From Dermanyssus gallinae (lineage: Eukaryota > Arthropoda > Arachnida > Mesostigmata > Dermanyssidae): a stretch of 64,000 nucleotides of DNA. The stretch covers positions 51,135-115,134 of the forward strand of contig QVRM01001498.1 in NCBI GenBank assembly GCA_003439945.1, read 5' to 3'. Below the pieces are notes generated by a model. The model made no database searches. It saw only the letters and a program-made list of their open reading frames with translations, and had not been told where the DNA came from. Shown piece after piece: positions 1-10,798 of this stretch; the stretch's first letter is position 1; every line of letters starts with the position of its first letter. The translations under genes and the position numbers were made by a program.

Positions 1-190
1 GGTTCCTTCATGCGTTGACTAATTCTCCCGCAAACGTATATTTCGCACAACTATCTAGGAGAAAAAAAGGCTAAATAACTACTTTTATAAATTTCACTCT
101 CTCTCTCTTAACCAAGACGTTTTCGCGTCCTCCTTCCATTGGGAAAAAAGTTATTTTTTTTTTGCAGAGTTCTACCAAACCTCGAAATAA
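1..190 (+). mobile_element. Partial MITE, right part only
   Basis: The sequence around 135-185 (CCATTGGGAAAAAAG, then TTGCAGAGTTCTACCAAACC) matches the right arm of the MITE best seen at 4201-4660. The upstream part aligns loosely with that element's interior. The left boundary cannot be set because the window begins here. A TA tract follows from 215. Confidence 0.5.
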
Positions 191-214
191 GTACATAACG
201 ATACGAATGACCCA

Positions 215-215
215 G

Positions 216-247
<32 letters not shown>

Positions 248-251
248 TATA

Positions 252-302
<51 letters not shown>
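215..302. repeat. (TA)n microsatellite, interrupted
   Basis: This is about 88 bp of TA dinucleotides with two short interruptions. It lies between the partial MITE and the first transporter exon. Confidence 0.95.
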
Positions 303-306
<4 letters not shown>

Positions 307-387
307 CTATAGATGGGCCGATACTAATGACCTATATTATTGTTCTTTTCTCTGTTTCTGGCTGCCGCTGTGTGCTGCAACCAACAG

Positions 388-529
388 GTCGAAAGCAAAG
401 GATAAGAACCCAGCCATCGAGAAGGCGCCCTTCTTCGACTTCGGTGTGCTCAAGTCTCGCACAGTACAGATCCTCATCACCGGGACAGCCATCGCTGCCA
501 TTGGCGTTTCGTCGCCTATGATACTATTT
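388..529 (+). CDS. SLC16-like transporter, internal exon (first exon in window)
   Basis: This is the first visible exon of a monocarboxylate-transporter-like (SLC16, major facilitator) gene whose start lies upstream of the window. The acceptor is AACAG before 388 and the donor is GTAAGT at 530. The first base completes a codon from the previous exon and the exon ends on a codon boundary. It encodes a short charged linker (SKAKDKNPAIEKAP) and then the membrane segment FFDFGVLKSR...ITGTAIAAIGVSSP, which corresponds to the start of the C-terminal six-helix half. Family members sit in the plasma membrane and move monocarboxylates or related small molecules, often with protons; the substrate here cannot be told. 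All seven exons add up to 1123 nt, that is 373 residues plus stop, with no internal stop. The exon lies between two TA tracts of about 88 bp each. Confidence 0.85.
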
Positions 530-578
530 GTAAGTTTCACATCCGCCCATTCACCGCCAAGCTCACTATGTATTACTA

Positions 579-581
<3 letters not shown>

Positions 582-668
<87 letters not shown>
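582..668. repeat. (TA)n microsatellite
   Basis: This is an almost pure TA tract of about 87 bp, 52 bp after the donor of the 388-529 exon. That exon is therefore bracketed by TA tracts. Confidence 0.95.
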
Positions 669-669
<1 letters not shown>

Positions 670-1041
670 TCATTGGGTTAACAATCGTGTTGTTTGAACG
701 TATGTTTCACGAGGTGCGTAGTCGAGCATAGACTTTTGTGAATGACATATTCTTTCATTCGACGATTCTGAGATTACACAGTAATATGATATATCATCAC
801 ATTCATTTTGCTCAAACTAAGTATGCATATACCATTGCTACTTATACTGTGGTCAGCTGCTCTCAGCATGCTATTCAAGAGAGGCGGTGCAACGATCTCT
901 GCGTAGGCAGGTAGACACACACGTACACGCTTGAGAGCACAGTCGACAGACGCACTCTATGTGCTCTTCGTGGAAACTCGTCTTGGAACAGATTAGGTGA
1001 TGATATCCATGAACTATGTATAGACGTGTATACATATATAT

Positions 1042-1500
1042 AGGGTGGTTCTGAATTTGCCTATCAAGCTTTGAGGTCTAGTACAACTCGGGGAAAGAAT
1101 ATTTTTTCCAATGGAACGAGGTGCGGAACTGTCTTTGTTTGAAGTGAGAGCAAAATTACCAAAAACGGTTACATCGAGCTTTTTATCATGACATGTCTGC
1201 ACTAAATGTGCGATTGCAAGGGTCCCGGACACTCTATCGACAAACCAGTCATACTTGCGTGTTTGGAAGAAAATTTTGCATCTGAGTTGTATTCTACGTT
1301 GGCTCAAGGTAGAGCAAATGCGGCACTAAAAATAGTTCTCAAGAAATACAACTTTGCAATTCTTATATTCTGGCTTTCACGCCCAAATACCATTTTTTAG
1401 AAGAAGTATATTTCTACCTCTCGTTCCATTGGCAAATTTTTTTTTTGCCGAGTTGTTCGTCTAGATCGGGCGCAGAGTCAGTGGGGTCTTAAAAGGGTGC
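1042..1500 (-). mobile_element. MITE copy in reverse orientation, diverged
   Basis: The left edge reads ATATATAGGGTGGTTCTGAA, and the interior is the reverse complement of the 4201-4660 element. On the - strand it keeps an open frame (about 1060-1307) containing KYDWFVDRVSGTLAIAHLV, closely like the frame in the 4.2-kb copy. The other arm (CCATTGGCAAATTTTTTTTTTGCCGAG) lies near 1427-1450; its terminus is eroded, so the right edge is approximate. Confidence 0.65.
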
Positions 1501-3470
1501 CCCGAACGAGCATGGCATTACCACGCCTCGACCTGACATACGCTATGTATATCAAATTGAGGCGATGTGTTGTTAGCAATGACGATCATTATGCCAAAAT
1601 CAGAAATTGAGGTGTTTCTCGACGTTGCAAATTAGCGACCTAACCCGAACAGCGTGACCATTACGACTCTCTCCATAAAAGACAGAAATGTATTGCGAGA
1701 AAAGCCTGAAGACAAATCAGAACAGCTGCTTCGTTTTGCGGAAACGCGGCCTACTGCAAGCGTTTGGGACCTACCCCGAGTATTAGACTTGTCCCGTTAC
1801 GCGTGACCTTTGCTGGCAGTGTTACAATTACTAGCAGATAACAATGATTCTATTCGTGCGGGCGGGCGTCTATGTTTGCAAACGAAACTCTGGAGGCCTA
1901 CTGTTCTGAGAATTCAGTCGACAGCAATACAACAATACAAAACGTCGAGAAGAGCAGCGCCAAGTCTTTTCTTGTTGTTCTCACTACTGCTATTATTGCT
2001 GCTGTTGTTGTTGTTGTTTTGATATTGTTAGCCGGTTGGCCAATGACTTGTTTCTAAATTGAAGTCCTTCCCGGCGTTAAGCGAATAATGGCCGCTATGT
2101 TTCTGCTATGTCTGCTGCTGCTGTTGCTGCTCGTAGCACAGTTGCCCGTTTCATAGAGCAGCCATTGCGTTTGTTTGAGGAAAGCGGCGGCAGCAGCAGC
2201 AGAAGTGAGTAATACGTCCGTACATGCGCCGTTCTGTAACTGTCGTCCGTTACGGCTGTTATCACTGACATCTACGGGGGTGGCAAAGCGTCTTTGTTGT
2301 TATTGTTGTTGTAGTGGTTGTTGTTCTTGGTGTTGTTGTTGTTCTTGATGTTGTTATTGTTGTTGTTGTTGTCATCGCCGCCGCTGCCAGAGTTTGTCAT
2401 TGACAGACAGTCAGCCAGAGCCAGCAGGCTACAGTAAGCGAGCAAACCACTCACTCGAGTGAGCCCGACGATGAGTGCCTGCCCGGGGGGTCCGGGAGGT
2501 CCGGGAAGGGGTCCTGTTGAGGGTGGCGCGGGGGGGAGAAGGGGCCGGCTTCATGTTGTTTGGAATAGCGACGTCGGCCGTGCCGGTGCTGACGGTGTCG
2601 AGTACAAGCAGCACATATGTCTTCCTTTCAGAGAGCCACTTCATAGGCCGGCAGACCGAGATGTCTTTCCTTCCTTCCTTCCCGTGTGTTGTCATCGCGT
2701 CCTTGACTTATACGCCAGCTTGAGCTGAGAGACATCGAGAGACACAGAAGGAAAGAGGGGTAAAGCGAGAGTAGGAGATGCTGTCATAGATAGATAGATA
2801 GGCAGATAGAGAAGAACGAATAGAATCGGAAAAAGCGACGCGGAAAGAGAGAGAGCTAAGATAAAACGAATAAGGGAAAGTACTGGCCCTGTCGAGCTGG
2901 CTGCTTTCCTTGGTGCTTGGTTTATTCTTTCTGATACTCTAGGCTTTTCCGCAATTTTTCTGCTGCCTCTCTTTCCCTCTTTCTCTCTCCACCCAGCTTG
3001 AGGGTTGACTGGGTGACGGCAACCGATCTTCTGTCCTCTAGTGCGTCGTGAATCGTGATCGTCAGACAGCAACGCATCTTCGCGGGACGCATAGAGTACG
3101 ATTGCATCAAAATAACGAAGATGAAATCGACAACGACGACGATAACAACAACAGCACAACAACAACAACAACAATAAAAACAATAACAACAATAACAACA
3201 ACAACAACAACACAACAACACCTGCAAGTACGGCACCACGATCAGCAGCAGCACCATAAAGGCTGAATGGCTGAAGGGCAAGCAGACTACGTCAGCGACG
3301 ACAACGATGATCGTGGTGATACGAAGGATACGAATGACGGAGTTGCTGTGCAATTGCTCCGTGCTAACAAAAAACGCCTCTTCGTCGTATTTGACGACCC
3401 ATTTTTGGTTTATTTAGAAGAATATATATAATGCTTCACGACGTTGCTGCTCGTCGACCTAGTTGCTCCT
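1501..3470. other. Intronic, low-complexity triplet-rich stretch
   Basis: I see no gene here. The stretch is rich in degenerate triplet repeats: GTT-type at about 1990-2022 and 2293-2371, and CAA-type at about 3132-3222. It also has CT/GA-rich runs with GATA units near 2786-2800. The long open frames in this stretch are repeat translations (poly-Asn, poly-Leu, poly-Thr) and are not treated as genes. The GTT and CAA tracts are complementary and could pair in single strands. Confidence 0.6.
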
Positions 3471-4182
3471 TCTGCGCGCCGTAGCCGCTCTATCGCTCAT
3501 GCCCGTGAGGAAGTCCTGCCCGCCCTCTGGCGCGAAGGTCCGGGTCCATCCAGTCTCTCATAGTTCCGAGCACTGACGACACACGGTGCGTTAGGCGGCA
3601 GCGTGAATGCCATGCCACGCCACGTCACGATGCACTTCGACCTTGTGCGCTGGGCGGCCACAAGTCTCCTTGCTAGCGACTAATCTCCAACAGCCAGCGC
3701 TTGGGTTTCGGAGCTCTTTTTATTATTATGTGGCTTTTTCGTGGCTTCATTTGCACGTCTTCGTCGTTCATCGTCGTCGTTGCCGCCGCAGTCCATTATC
3801 GTGTCGCATTCTTTTCTGATTCTTTTCCCATTTTTCCTCTTGTATTTCTGTTCCTCGCAGCCTTGCTGTTCGTGTGTCTGACACCTACTTGATGTTAGAT
3901 GTTTTTGTTTGTCTATTAGATAGCGTTGTTGCGGGTCGACACGCCTACTCTCGCGCTACTGCTCGCTGGGCCCACTTCTCCTCTATCATACCAGCAGCAG
4001 CACCAGCCCCGGCGTTCGGTTGTGGGGGGGCCTGAATGTCTTGTCGCATTCAGACTGAGAGACCCAGAGTTGTTCATCTATGTATACTCGACGTTGTCTC
4101 CACACCCATCACAGTAACGCCCATGCTACGTACGGGCCTATGCGCGACACTTCTTGCTATATATTATACCAGTTTGTATGAA
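3471..4182. other. Intronic DNA, nothing recognised
   Basis: This is pyrimidine-rich intron sequence of the transporter gene. I found no splice-bounded exon, RNA gene or transposon terminus. Confidence 0.5.
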
Positions 4183-4200
4183 ATATATATATATATATAT

Positions 4201-4660
4201 AGGGTCTCCTAGAATCCGTGCAACAAACTTTGGGGTCAAGTACAGATCTCGGCAAAAGTATCATTTTTTTCCAATGGAACAAATGGCGGAAATGTCCTCT
4301 AAAAATACGTAATTGAGCGTGTAAACCAAAATATAAAAATGCCATTTTTTATTTCTTGAGAATTATTTTCAATTTAACAAATGGTCTGCTCTGGGCTGAC
4401 GTAGAATGCAATTTAACAGATGCAAAACTTACCTTCAAACATGCAGGTATGATTGGTTTGTCGATAGGATAACTGGGGCTCTCGAAATTGCAGATTTAGT
4501 GAGAATTTGTCAGGATAATAAGCTTGATACAACCTATTTTGGTAGTTTTGCTCTCACTCCAAAAGAAGATATTTCCGCTTTTGTCCCATTGGAAAAAATG
4601 ATTTTTTTCGCCGAGTTATACTAAACCCCAAAGTTTTTCGAACGAATTCTGGGAGACCCT
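4201..4660 (+). mobile_element. Inverted-repeat MITE, best copy
   Basis: The ends read AGGGTCTCCTAGAATCCGT and, in reverse complement, AGGGTCTCCCAGAATTCGT. Similarity between the arms continues for roughly 80 bp (through CTCGGCAAAA and the CCAATGG block). Both ends abut TA dinucleotides: a (TA)n tract ends at 4201, and ATATATATTT follows 4660. This suits a TA target-site duplication of a Tc1/mariner-type non-autonomous element. The interior has a 72-codon open frame (4406-4624) whose translation is shared with the other copies. No transposase is present. Confidence 0.75.
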
Positions 4661-4879
4661 ATATATATTTTTTCCCGTACCCTCTATTGCGTCTAGTCAA
4701 AAGTTTGTTGTATCGTAGCCGTACCGTAGTACTATCCATAATGTAGATGACCTTATCTGTGTGTGCTGTGAAAAATATTTTTGGCTGATTTACCTCTATT
4801 TACTCTATCTTAATCTATAATACTCAAATTGAGTATAATATACAGTTCAAGATGGTTTTTAGAATTTTTGTTTATCTTT

Positions 4880-5336
4880 TTAACGCTTTCGGTGAGACAA
4901 GTAGTGCAACGATATTTATCCAGTGCTGTGCATTCCACTGCATGGTACTTGGTACACCTCTGCAGGCAGAACCGGCAGGTGCTCAACTCATACTAGTCGT
5001 GAAAGGCTGTTTGAACATACCGGAAAGTGACAACCATGCACTATGAACCTGGTGTATAAGTGGCGAATGTCACATGCAGGACCAGATCAAAGGTGTAAGA
5101 CATTGAACACGTCTAAACCACCAACCTTTCGCCCGGCCTGTTCGACTTTAGCTTCCCACTCCGAAATTAAACATTCGTATGGCACTGTTCGAGGCATTAT
5201 CAGCCATAGTCGGATTGTTTCAGTAGCCGGTGGACAGCGTGACTTGAGATACCCAAAGCGGTTCCTTGCTCGGATAGGCAAGCAAAGCACTCGCTTCATA
5301 CATAACATAATGAAAAACACCTCTAAAGCTGGTTAA
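4880..5336 (-). mobile_element. LINE A relic, C-terminal part of ORF2
   Basis: On the - strand, 5320 to 5087 reads through MKRVLCLPIRARNRFGYLKS, which matches the segment after the reverse-transcriptase thumb in the LINE at 47.9-49.0 kb (MKRALCLPRTARNRFVYL). Further along the - strand a second frame carries CRFCLQRCTKYHAVEC, the cysteine-rich tail seen at 48.8 kb. Stops and frame changes show that it is dead. It is inserted in the first visible intron of the transporter gene, opposite to its transcription. Confidence 0.65.
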
Positions 5337-6039
5337 AATCTGTGAGCAATATTGTGTACGACGAAGTTCTTATACACGACCTGAAAATACACAGCCGTCT
5401 TTTGTGGCACATGGCAGACGATACGTGTTAAGTTAAAGCGAGAGAGAGCAGAGGAAATAATAACTCCGCAAGTGAGCGCGATAGCGTCAAATCTTGTTTG
5501 TGTCATCTCTTCACGGATTACGATTGCTGCTATTATATTTGCTACGACTATTACTACCACTACCACAACGCTTTGTATCGGATTTATTTAGAATCGGTTT
5601 GAAATCTGCAGATCTCAAGGAAGGCTGCTTGAAAAAGGCTTTGGATTGAATTCATAACCCTTTGTGGTCTTAGATTGCCGGCCATTTTGCCTACTTGGTT
5701 CGTTTGACAATCACCACGCTACTAACTGCGAATACTTAGCCTATTTATTTTCTTTTGCGTTGTTTCCTAGACTGCTTATTCATTCCCGATTAATTGCCAT
5801 GAATCGCCCCAAGGACAAATCGTTTCAAATGGTAATTACTTGAGTTATAATGAACTTGTTGCTGTTAATTTCACCGCTATCGCCGCCATATTCGTTCTTA
5901 TCAGCATGATAATCTCTAAGATGACTACTACGATTTCTACTACTTCTTGTTGCTGCTTTTTCTACCACTACTACTACAACTAGTTGTATTGAATGTAAGT
6001 TACGATCATTTTCATTAAAACGACTTTTGCTTTACTTCT
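5337..6039. other. Intronic DNA, nothing recognised
   Basis: AT-rich sequence with degenerate ACT/ACC triplet runs at about 5520-5575 and 5925-5985. No gene was seen. Confidence 0.5.
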
Positions 6040-6506
6040 CTAAAAATTGAGGTTGTTCTTTGCGACGCTCCGTTTATTAATATTGTTGGTATTAGTATTG
6101 ACTATTATGGTTTTCTTTGAACGTTGGTTTTCGGCTATCCCGTCCCGACCCAACGAGTTGTCGGCTGGTCCCTCCTGCTCTTTCTTTTCCGACCCTCTTT
6201 TCTCCTCATGATGCTGCTTTCCACCAACCTGATGCCAAACTGCACACATGCTTAATATGGAATCTTCTGTCACCGTCATGTTGGAAGACGCTATTGCCGG
6301 TGAATCCTTTCGTACGTCTTCTTGATATTCGGAACAGCCTTGCCTATTCCATTTAGGTACCTTGGGAAGCATCGGTGGCTCGTGCGGAAAGATAGTAGTT
6401 TCTGTGCTCCCTGATGGGCCATTTTTCGACGTCGGGGGGATTCGATTGAGATGCCTTGGCGGTTTCAGGCTCCTGGTGTATCCTCTGGTGTTTTGGTTCG
6501 TTCCTC
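6040..6506 (-). CDS. Unrecognised open frame, antisense inside transporter intron
   Basis: On the - strand a frame is open from about 6506 to a TAG at 6040, roughly 155 codons. The first internal ATG is at 6370-6372, giving 110 residues. Composition is mixed and hydrophilic (for example WHQVGGKQHHEEKRGSEKKE and AENQRSKKTIIVNTNT) rather than a repeat translation. The same frame has only scattered stops back to about 6720. I do not recognise a family. It could be the last exon of an antisense gene, a decayed retrocopy, or transposon ORF1. No convincing acceptor or poly(A) signal was identified. Confidence 0.3.
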
Positions 6507-7130
6507 GAGTTCACCTCTTTCTGCCCTCTCTCGATCTCTAAGCGTCTGTCTCTTGGCTTCGGTTGGTTGTACAGACCGGTTCAGTTGTCCCCGAGTTCGC
6601 TTATTGATCATCCTAGGTATCAAGCAGCCTGGCTGTCACGAGCTCGTATTGCCAGTGTTCTTGGCGCCGTAAAAGTTTTCCCCTGTTTTTTACGCTTCGA
6701 AGCACTTTGTTCGCATGTTGGAGCGGCGTCCAAGACGGTGGACTCCGTTACCGTTCTCTTGCCTTCGATTTTTCTGCGTGTGCGTGGCCAGGCTGCTTGC
6801 CATCTGTTCTGCCTGTTTCTGTCAGCTCTTCTGCCGTAACTACTACAATAAGTACAACGAGTTCTACTACAAGACGTGCTGATGACTAATGCTGCTGTAA
6901 CTTATACTGCGCGCAATGCAGCCACTGACCCTTATGTTGTCTTGTTTGGGCTGACATTTAACGTCCACGGAACTGATTTTGCATTGCTTCGTAAGATGGA
7001 CCCCATAAATACAATACATGCAACAGTGGGACTCGAGCCTGTGCACCTCTCCGTTTCCTCCGAACGCACCACGCCACCGGGCTCGACGATGTCTAAAGCC
7101 GTCCACCATTACGACTAGGCCTTCACCAGA

Positions 7131-7131
<1 letters not shown>

Positions 7132-7163
<32 letters not shown>
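7132..7163. repeat. (TA)n microsatellite
   Basis: This is a 32-bp TA tract 22 bp before the left end of the MITE at 7186. Confidence 0.9.
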
Positions 7164-7167
<4 letters not shown>

Positions 7168-7185
7168 AGAAGATACCCGATCTAC

Positions 7186-7636
7186 AGGGTCTCCTAGAAT
7201 TCGTCTAACAAGCTTTGAGATCTAACATAACTCGGCAAAAAATATTTTTTCCAATGAAACAAGGGGCGAAAATGTTGTCAAAAAATTGGTAATTGGGGGT
7301 AAAAACCAAAACATAAAAATTGCATACAGTTTAATTGCTTAAGAATTATCTTCAGTCCAACATTTGCTCTGTTTTGGGCTAGCGTATAATGCAATTCAAC
7401 AGATGCAAAATTCTTCTAAATACGCAGGTATGATTTATTTGTTTATAGGATGACTGGGGCTCTCGCAATGACAGATTTAGTAAATGTATGTTTGGATGAA
7501 AAGGTTACATTTACTTTTGGCAATTTTGCTCTCACTCAAATAGGAGACACTTCTGCCCCTTGTTTCATTGAAGGAAATAATATTTTCGCCGAGTTGTACT
7601 ATTCCCCAAAGTTTAATGGACAAGATCTAGAAGACT
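7186..7636 (+). mobile_element. Inverted-repeat MITE, third copy
   Basis: It begins AGGGTCTCCTAGAATTCGT, identical to the 4.2-kb copy for the first 15 bases. It runs collinearly with that copy through GCAATTCAACAGATGCAAAA and GGCAATTTTGCTCTCACTC. The right terminus (CTAGAAGACT) is eroded and runs straight into a TA tract at 7637-7661. Confidence 0.7.
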
Positions 7637-7777
7637 ATATATGTATATATATATATATATAGTCGAGCTATCGTGGACCTATCTGTTATAAAATTGGTGT
7701 ATTACTCTTGTTTCTGGGATTAGGCTCTGCTTCCTTTGGCTATGTTTCGTGTACCCGCCCTCAAAGTGAGCCCTCAA

Positions 7778-7804
7778 AGTGACCTTCAACTTATGAAGGT
7801 CACT
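7778..7804. repeat. Short perfect inverted repeat
   Basis: Arms AGTGACCTTC (7778-7787) and GAAGGTCACT (7795-7804) are separated by 7 bp. A partly matching half-copy (CCCTCAAAGTGA) lies just upstream. Confidence 0.6.
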
Positions 7805-8110
7805 CTGAAGCGACAACATTATGGGTAGGTAGCGTTGCTCCTACTTGCTGCTTTGAGCAAAGTGGTCCTTCCTTCATTGAGGCTTTCCTTTCTATTAAAT
7901 ATAGTCGTAACAATATTAAGTGTGCCCTTATTAAAGCAATAGTAAGAATAATACGTTGATGCAGATCTATGACCATTTTAATCTAATCGTGATAATTATC
8001 ATTATTTAGTTTTCCGTATGTGGGTAATCTACATAATTCCGCTGTACCTATGTACTAAATGTTTGTACTAAAGTAGAACCCTTTGCTTGCACAAATTGTC
8101 CACACTTGTT
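7805..8110. other. Intronic DNA, nothing recognised
   Basis: AT-rich intron sequence without a gene or recognisable repeat. Confidence 0.5.
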
Positions 8111-8304
8111 TTTAGATTGTCCGTAAGGCTATTGCCCGTGTACGGTTTTTTCGTGTCATGGCTAAATTGAATCTACTCCGGCATTTACCTTGTCTAAATT
8201 GGAAACCATGCAAACCAATTTAAGAGTGGCCAGTCTGGCTTTCGAACCCAGTCCTCCCGAATGCAAGGCAAAGGCTTTGCCACTAAGCTCGGTGATTTAA
8301 ATGA
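8110..8304 (-). mobile_element. tRNA-derived SINE, family 2
   Basis: Read on the - strand from 8304, it has CGAGCTTAGTGGCAAAGCC (box A-like) followed about 35 bp later by GGGTTCGAAAGCC (box B-like). A body follows (TGGCCACTC...AATTGG...GGTTTCCA) that is also present at 24.1 kb. This arrangement, with internal polymerase III promoter boxes and a non-tRNA body, is typical of SINEs. Target-site duplications were not identified and the 3' end is approximate. Confidence 0.6.
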
Positions 8305-8853
8305 ATGAATGATTAAATAAATAATATCTGCGACAATTTACGACATAGGAGCCGCATGTCATCTCCACTGCACTGCAAAATAAATTGAACAATACGTAAC
8401 ATCTTTTAGTGGGATGCAGACTTATTTCTTGTTTATATAGTGGTTTGCAAGTTCGGCAGTTTTTGAACGTCGAGTGCTACAAAGGTTATGCAGACCTTTT
8501 GTGGACCGGCTATGATCTGCTTTGTCGTAAGTAGAATACGGAACTACCCTACTGAACCAGCAGGGCAAGAGTTCATAAAGAAGCCGTTGCATTGGTATTG
8601 GCAGTAGCTGCAGCACCACCAGCACCGAATCGTAGCCTGCCCCCACGACGTTAAGCGGATGCCCGTATGCTGCCGTAGAAGCAACCATGGCGGACTTTAT
8701 TTGCATTACCTCAGGGTAAATGACAGGGCATCGTTTACGAATACCTTGTGTTGGCTCGCGGGCATAGCTGGCTGACCAACCGAATGAATAAAATACGCGT
8801 GCATATTTTATGTTTCATGCAAAAAGTCAGAAGGGCGCCTTGCATTGGTTCAC

Positions 8854-8856
<3 letters not shown>

Positions 8857-8886
<30 letters not shown>
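8857..8886. repeat. (TA)n microsatellite
   Basis: A 30-bp TA tract in otherwise featureless intron sequence. The flanking 8305-9590 region shows no gene. Confidence 0.9.
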
Positions 8887-8889
<3 letters not shown>

Positions 8890-9599
8890 GTGTTATGTGT
8901 GTGCAAAGAACCCGTTTGATTAAATATGATTCTCCTTAAATGTCATTTACGGTAAGACCGAAAGACGAAATAAATTGTTTGTATCGATCGTATACTTCAT
9001 GTAATGATGAAATTTGTTCTAAGTGAAAATTTGTAAAGCAAGCAGAAGCAATGTGTCCCTGCTTAGGTTATTAACCGTTTAGAACTGTCAAATCAGCTTA
9101 AATCAGTTTTTGAAGCTCAGCTGCGAAAACTACATTTATTCGATTGATCTCTTTTATATGTTCCAAGTAACCGCTACCTCTGACGTAAATTAGCGGTCCA
9201 AGATAGTCTTTATTAAGTTCAAGTCTCACGTAACTGTGTTAACTGTCTCCCACTTCCTAACCAATTTTCTGCTTGGATTTCTGTTAAGGACCCGTTTTTA
9301 GACACAGGAAAACACAATCGGAAAAAAAAACGGATTTTTAAAGCGATGGACAAGCCGTAAAGTGCATGTCGGCAATAATTATCGGCAATTCATTGGTTTA
9401 CTTACTCATAGACGCAAAAGTATTTGAATGTTTTCGTTTTTTCTGCAACAGCAACCGCCTAGTGATTTCAATTAGTTATTTAAGTCGGTAGATGATCAAT
9501 AAAAAAACGTTCTCCTGTAACAACTAAGGTGTTTCAAGTCCTACATCACTATACAGGGGTTATGTCTCTACTACAAAACGTTTCAAAATAGTTTTGGCG

Positions 9600-10700
9600 T
9601 TTGCTCTCAGATTCCTCATTAAGAATGACGGGAGTATTTTCATGAGATTTACTAGCCGCGGCATTTTTCCGGAACTCATTCAGCAAAACACTCAGAATGT
9701 TTGTGAATTTAGCATTTTTCAGCCTTTCATAAAACGTTTGTTGAATATACATTTGCTGGATGAATCCAATGGCGTCTCCCTTAGGTGGTTTGCTGCTAAG
9801 ACAATAGCTTCATGATAGAGGCGTTTAACAACACGACTATCCGGCTCATTTCAATGTTGGTTTTCAGTTCGCTGATGGTTATGGAATTGTTAGTGAACAT
9901 TTTACTCCAAAAACCCACAGGAAAAAGTTAAATGGCGTTAAATCGCACGATCTTAAAGAACAGTGAATGTTTCCGGTACGCGAGATTACCCGTCCACGAC
10001 ACTTAGTCCTTAAGGGCTTAGTTGTCTCGTCGGCTGTGTGTGCTGTTGCACCTTCTTGTTAAAGCCAGAGTTCACTTGCGCCTATTCCGTCCAAATTTGG
10101 CTAAATACATTTGAAGGGACGAAGGAACGCTCTCTATTCACCGTGGAATAAAAATAATAGCGCCTAATGATTTCGTTGGACCGAAAGCCGCGTATGTAAT
10201 GAATCTTCGCGAATCATGTGAGCGTATCGATTGCCCAGATGCAACAGTTTCGTTACTTCACACTCTCATTCAGATATAAATAAGCTAAAATTATCGTTAT
10301 CTTCACAAAATCGATATCTAAACAAAGTTTACCTGCATTTGATGGTCGTTGGCTTAAGCTCTTGCGTCAGCTAAATTTTATACGCCGCCAGGTTCGGTCC
10401 TCAGAATACGCCACGTGCGCAAAAGACCCAGTTGCTTGGCGCGCATTGTTTTAGGACATTGTTCCACACGGTCGGCCACAGCGACGTCATTTTTAGCCGA
10501 ATGAGCGTTCCATAGACTAGCACATTGCGTACTAAACCTGTTCCTAAACGCGTTCACCCGCTAACGCTCCAGCTTAGATTTGGTAGCCCTTGTTTTGTTT
10601 ACGAATATAGCAGATTGAGAGAGGGCAGAGCTAAAAAGAGAACCAAAATATAATAAAAGCGTATCGACATATTTTAGTAGTCTGAAATGTTCTAAAGTTT
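9600..10700 (-). mobile_element. Tc1/mariner-superfamily transposase relic
   Basis: On the - strand, translated in shifting frames, it shows in order: AVADRVEQCPKTMRAKQLG with WRILR and LTQELKP (about 10500-10330), a helix-turn-helix-like N-terminal region; then ATAHTADETTK with RVISRTGNIH and LRSCDLTPF (about 10090-9930); then a tail related to PITISELKTNIE (about 9880). The blocks match the order of known mariner-type transposases, in which a GATAHTA...SPDLTPLDFFLWG segment carries catalytic acidic residues. Many stops and frameshifts make it non-functional. Family assignment is from memory. Confidence 0.6.
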
Positions 10701-10798
10701 TAACTGAAACCGCCAAGGTCTTGCGGTTTGTTGCGCCATTCGTCATACACAGGTAAACTTTTAGCGTTATTGTTTAAGTTTAGAAAAAACGAGGTTCG

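Noticed and set aside
162..697. Open frames rich in Tyr-Ile across TA tracts
   Set aside because: They are translations of (TA)n microsatellites; the only real coding part is the 388-529 exon. The same applies to TA-derived frames near 12.4, 12.7 and 33.9 kb.
2272..3353. Frames encoding poly-Asn, poly-Leu, poly-Cys or poly-Thr
   Set aside because: They follow GTT/CAA triplet repeats on either strand, have no domain, and overlap each other.
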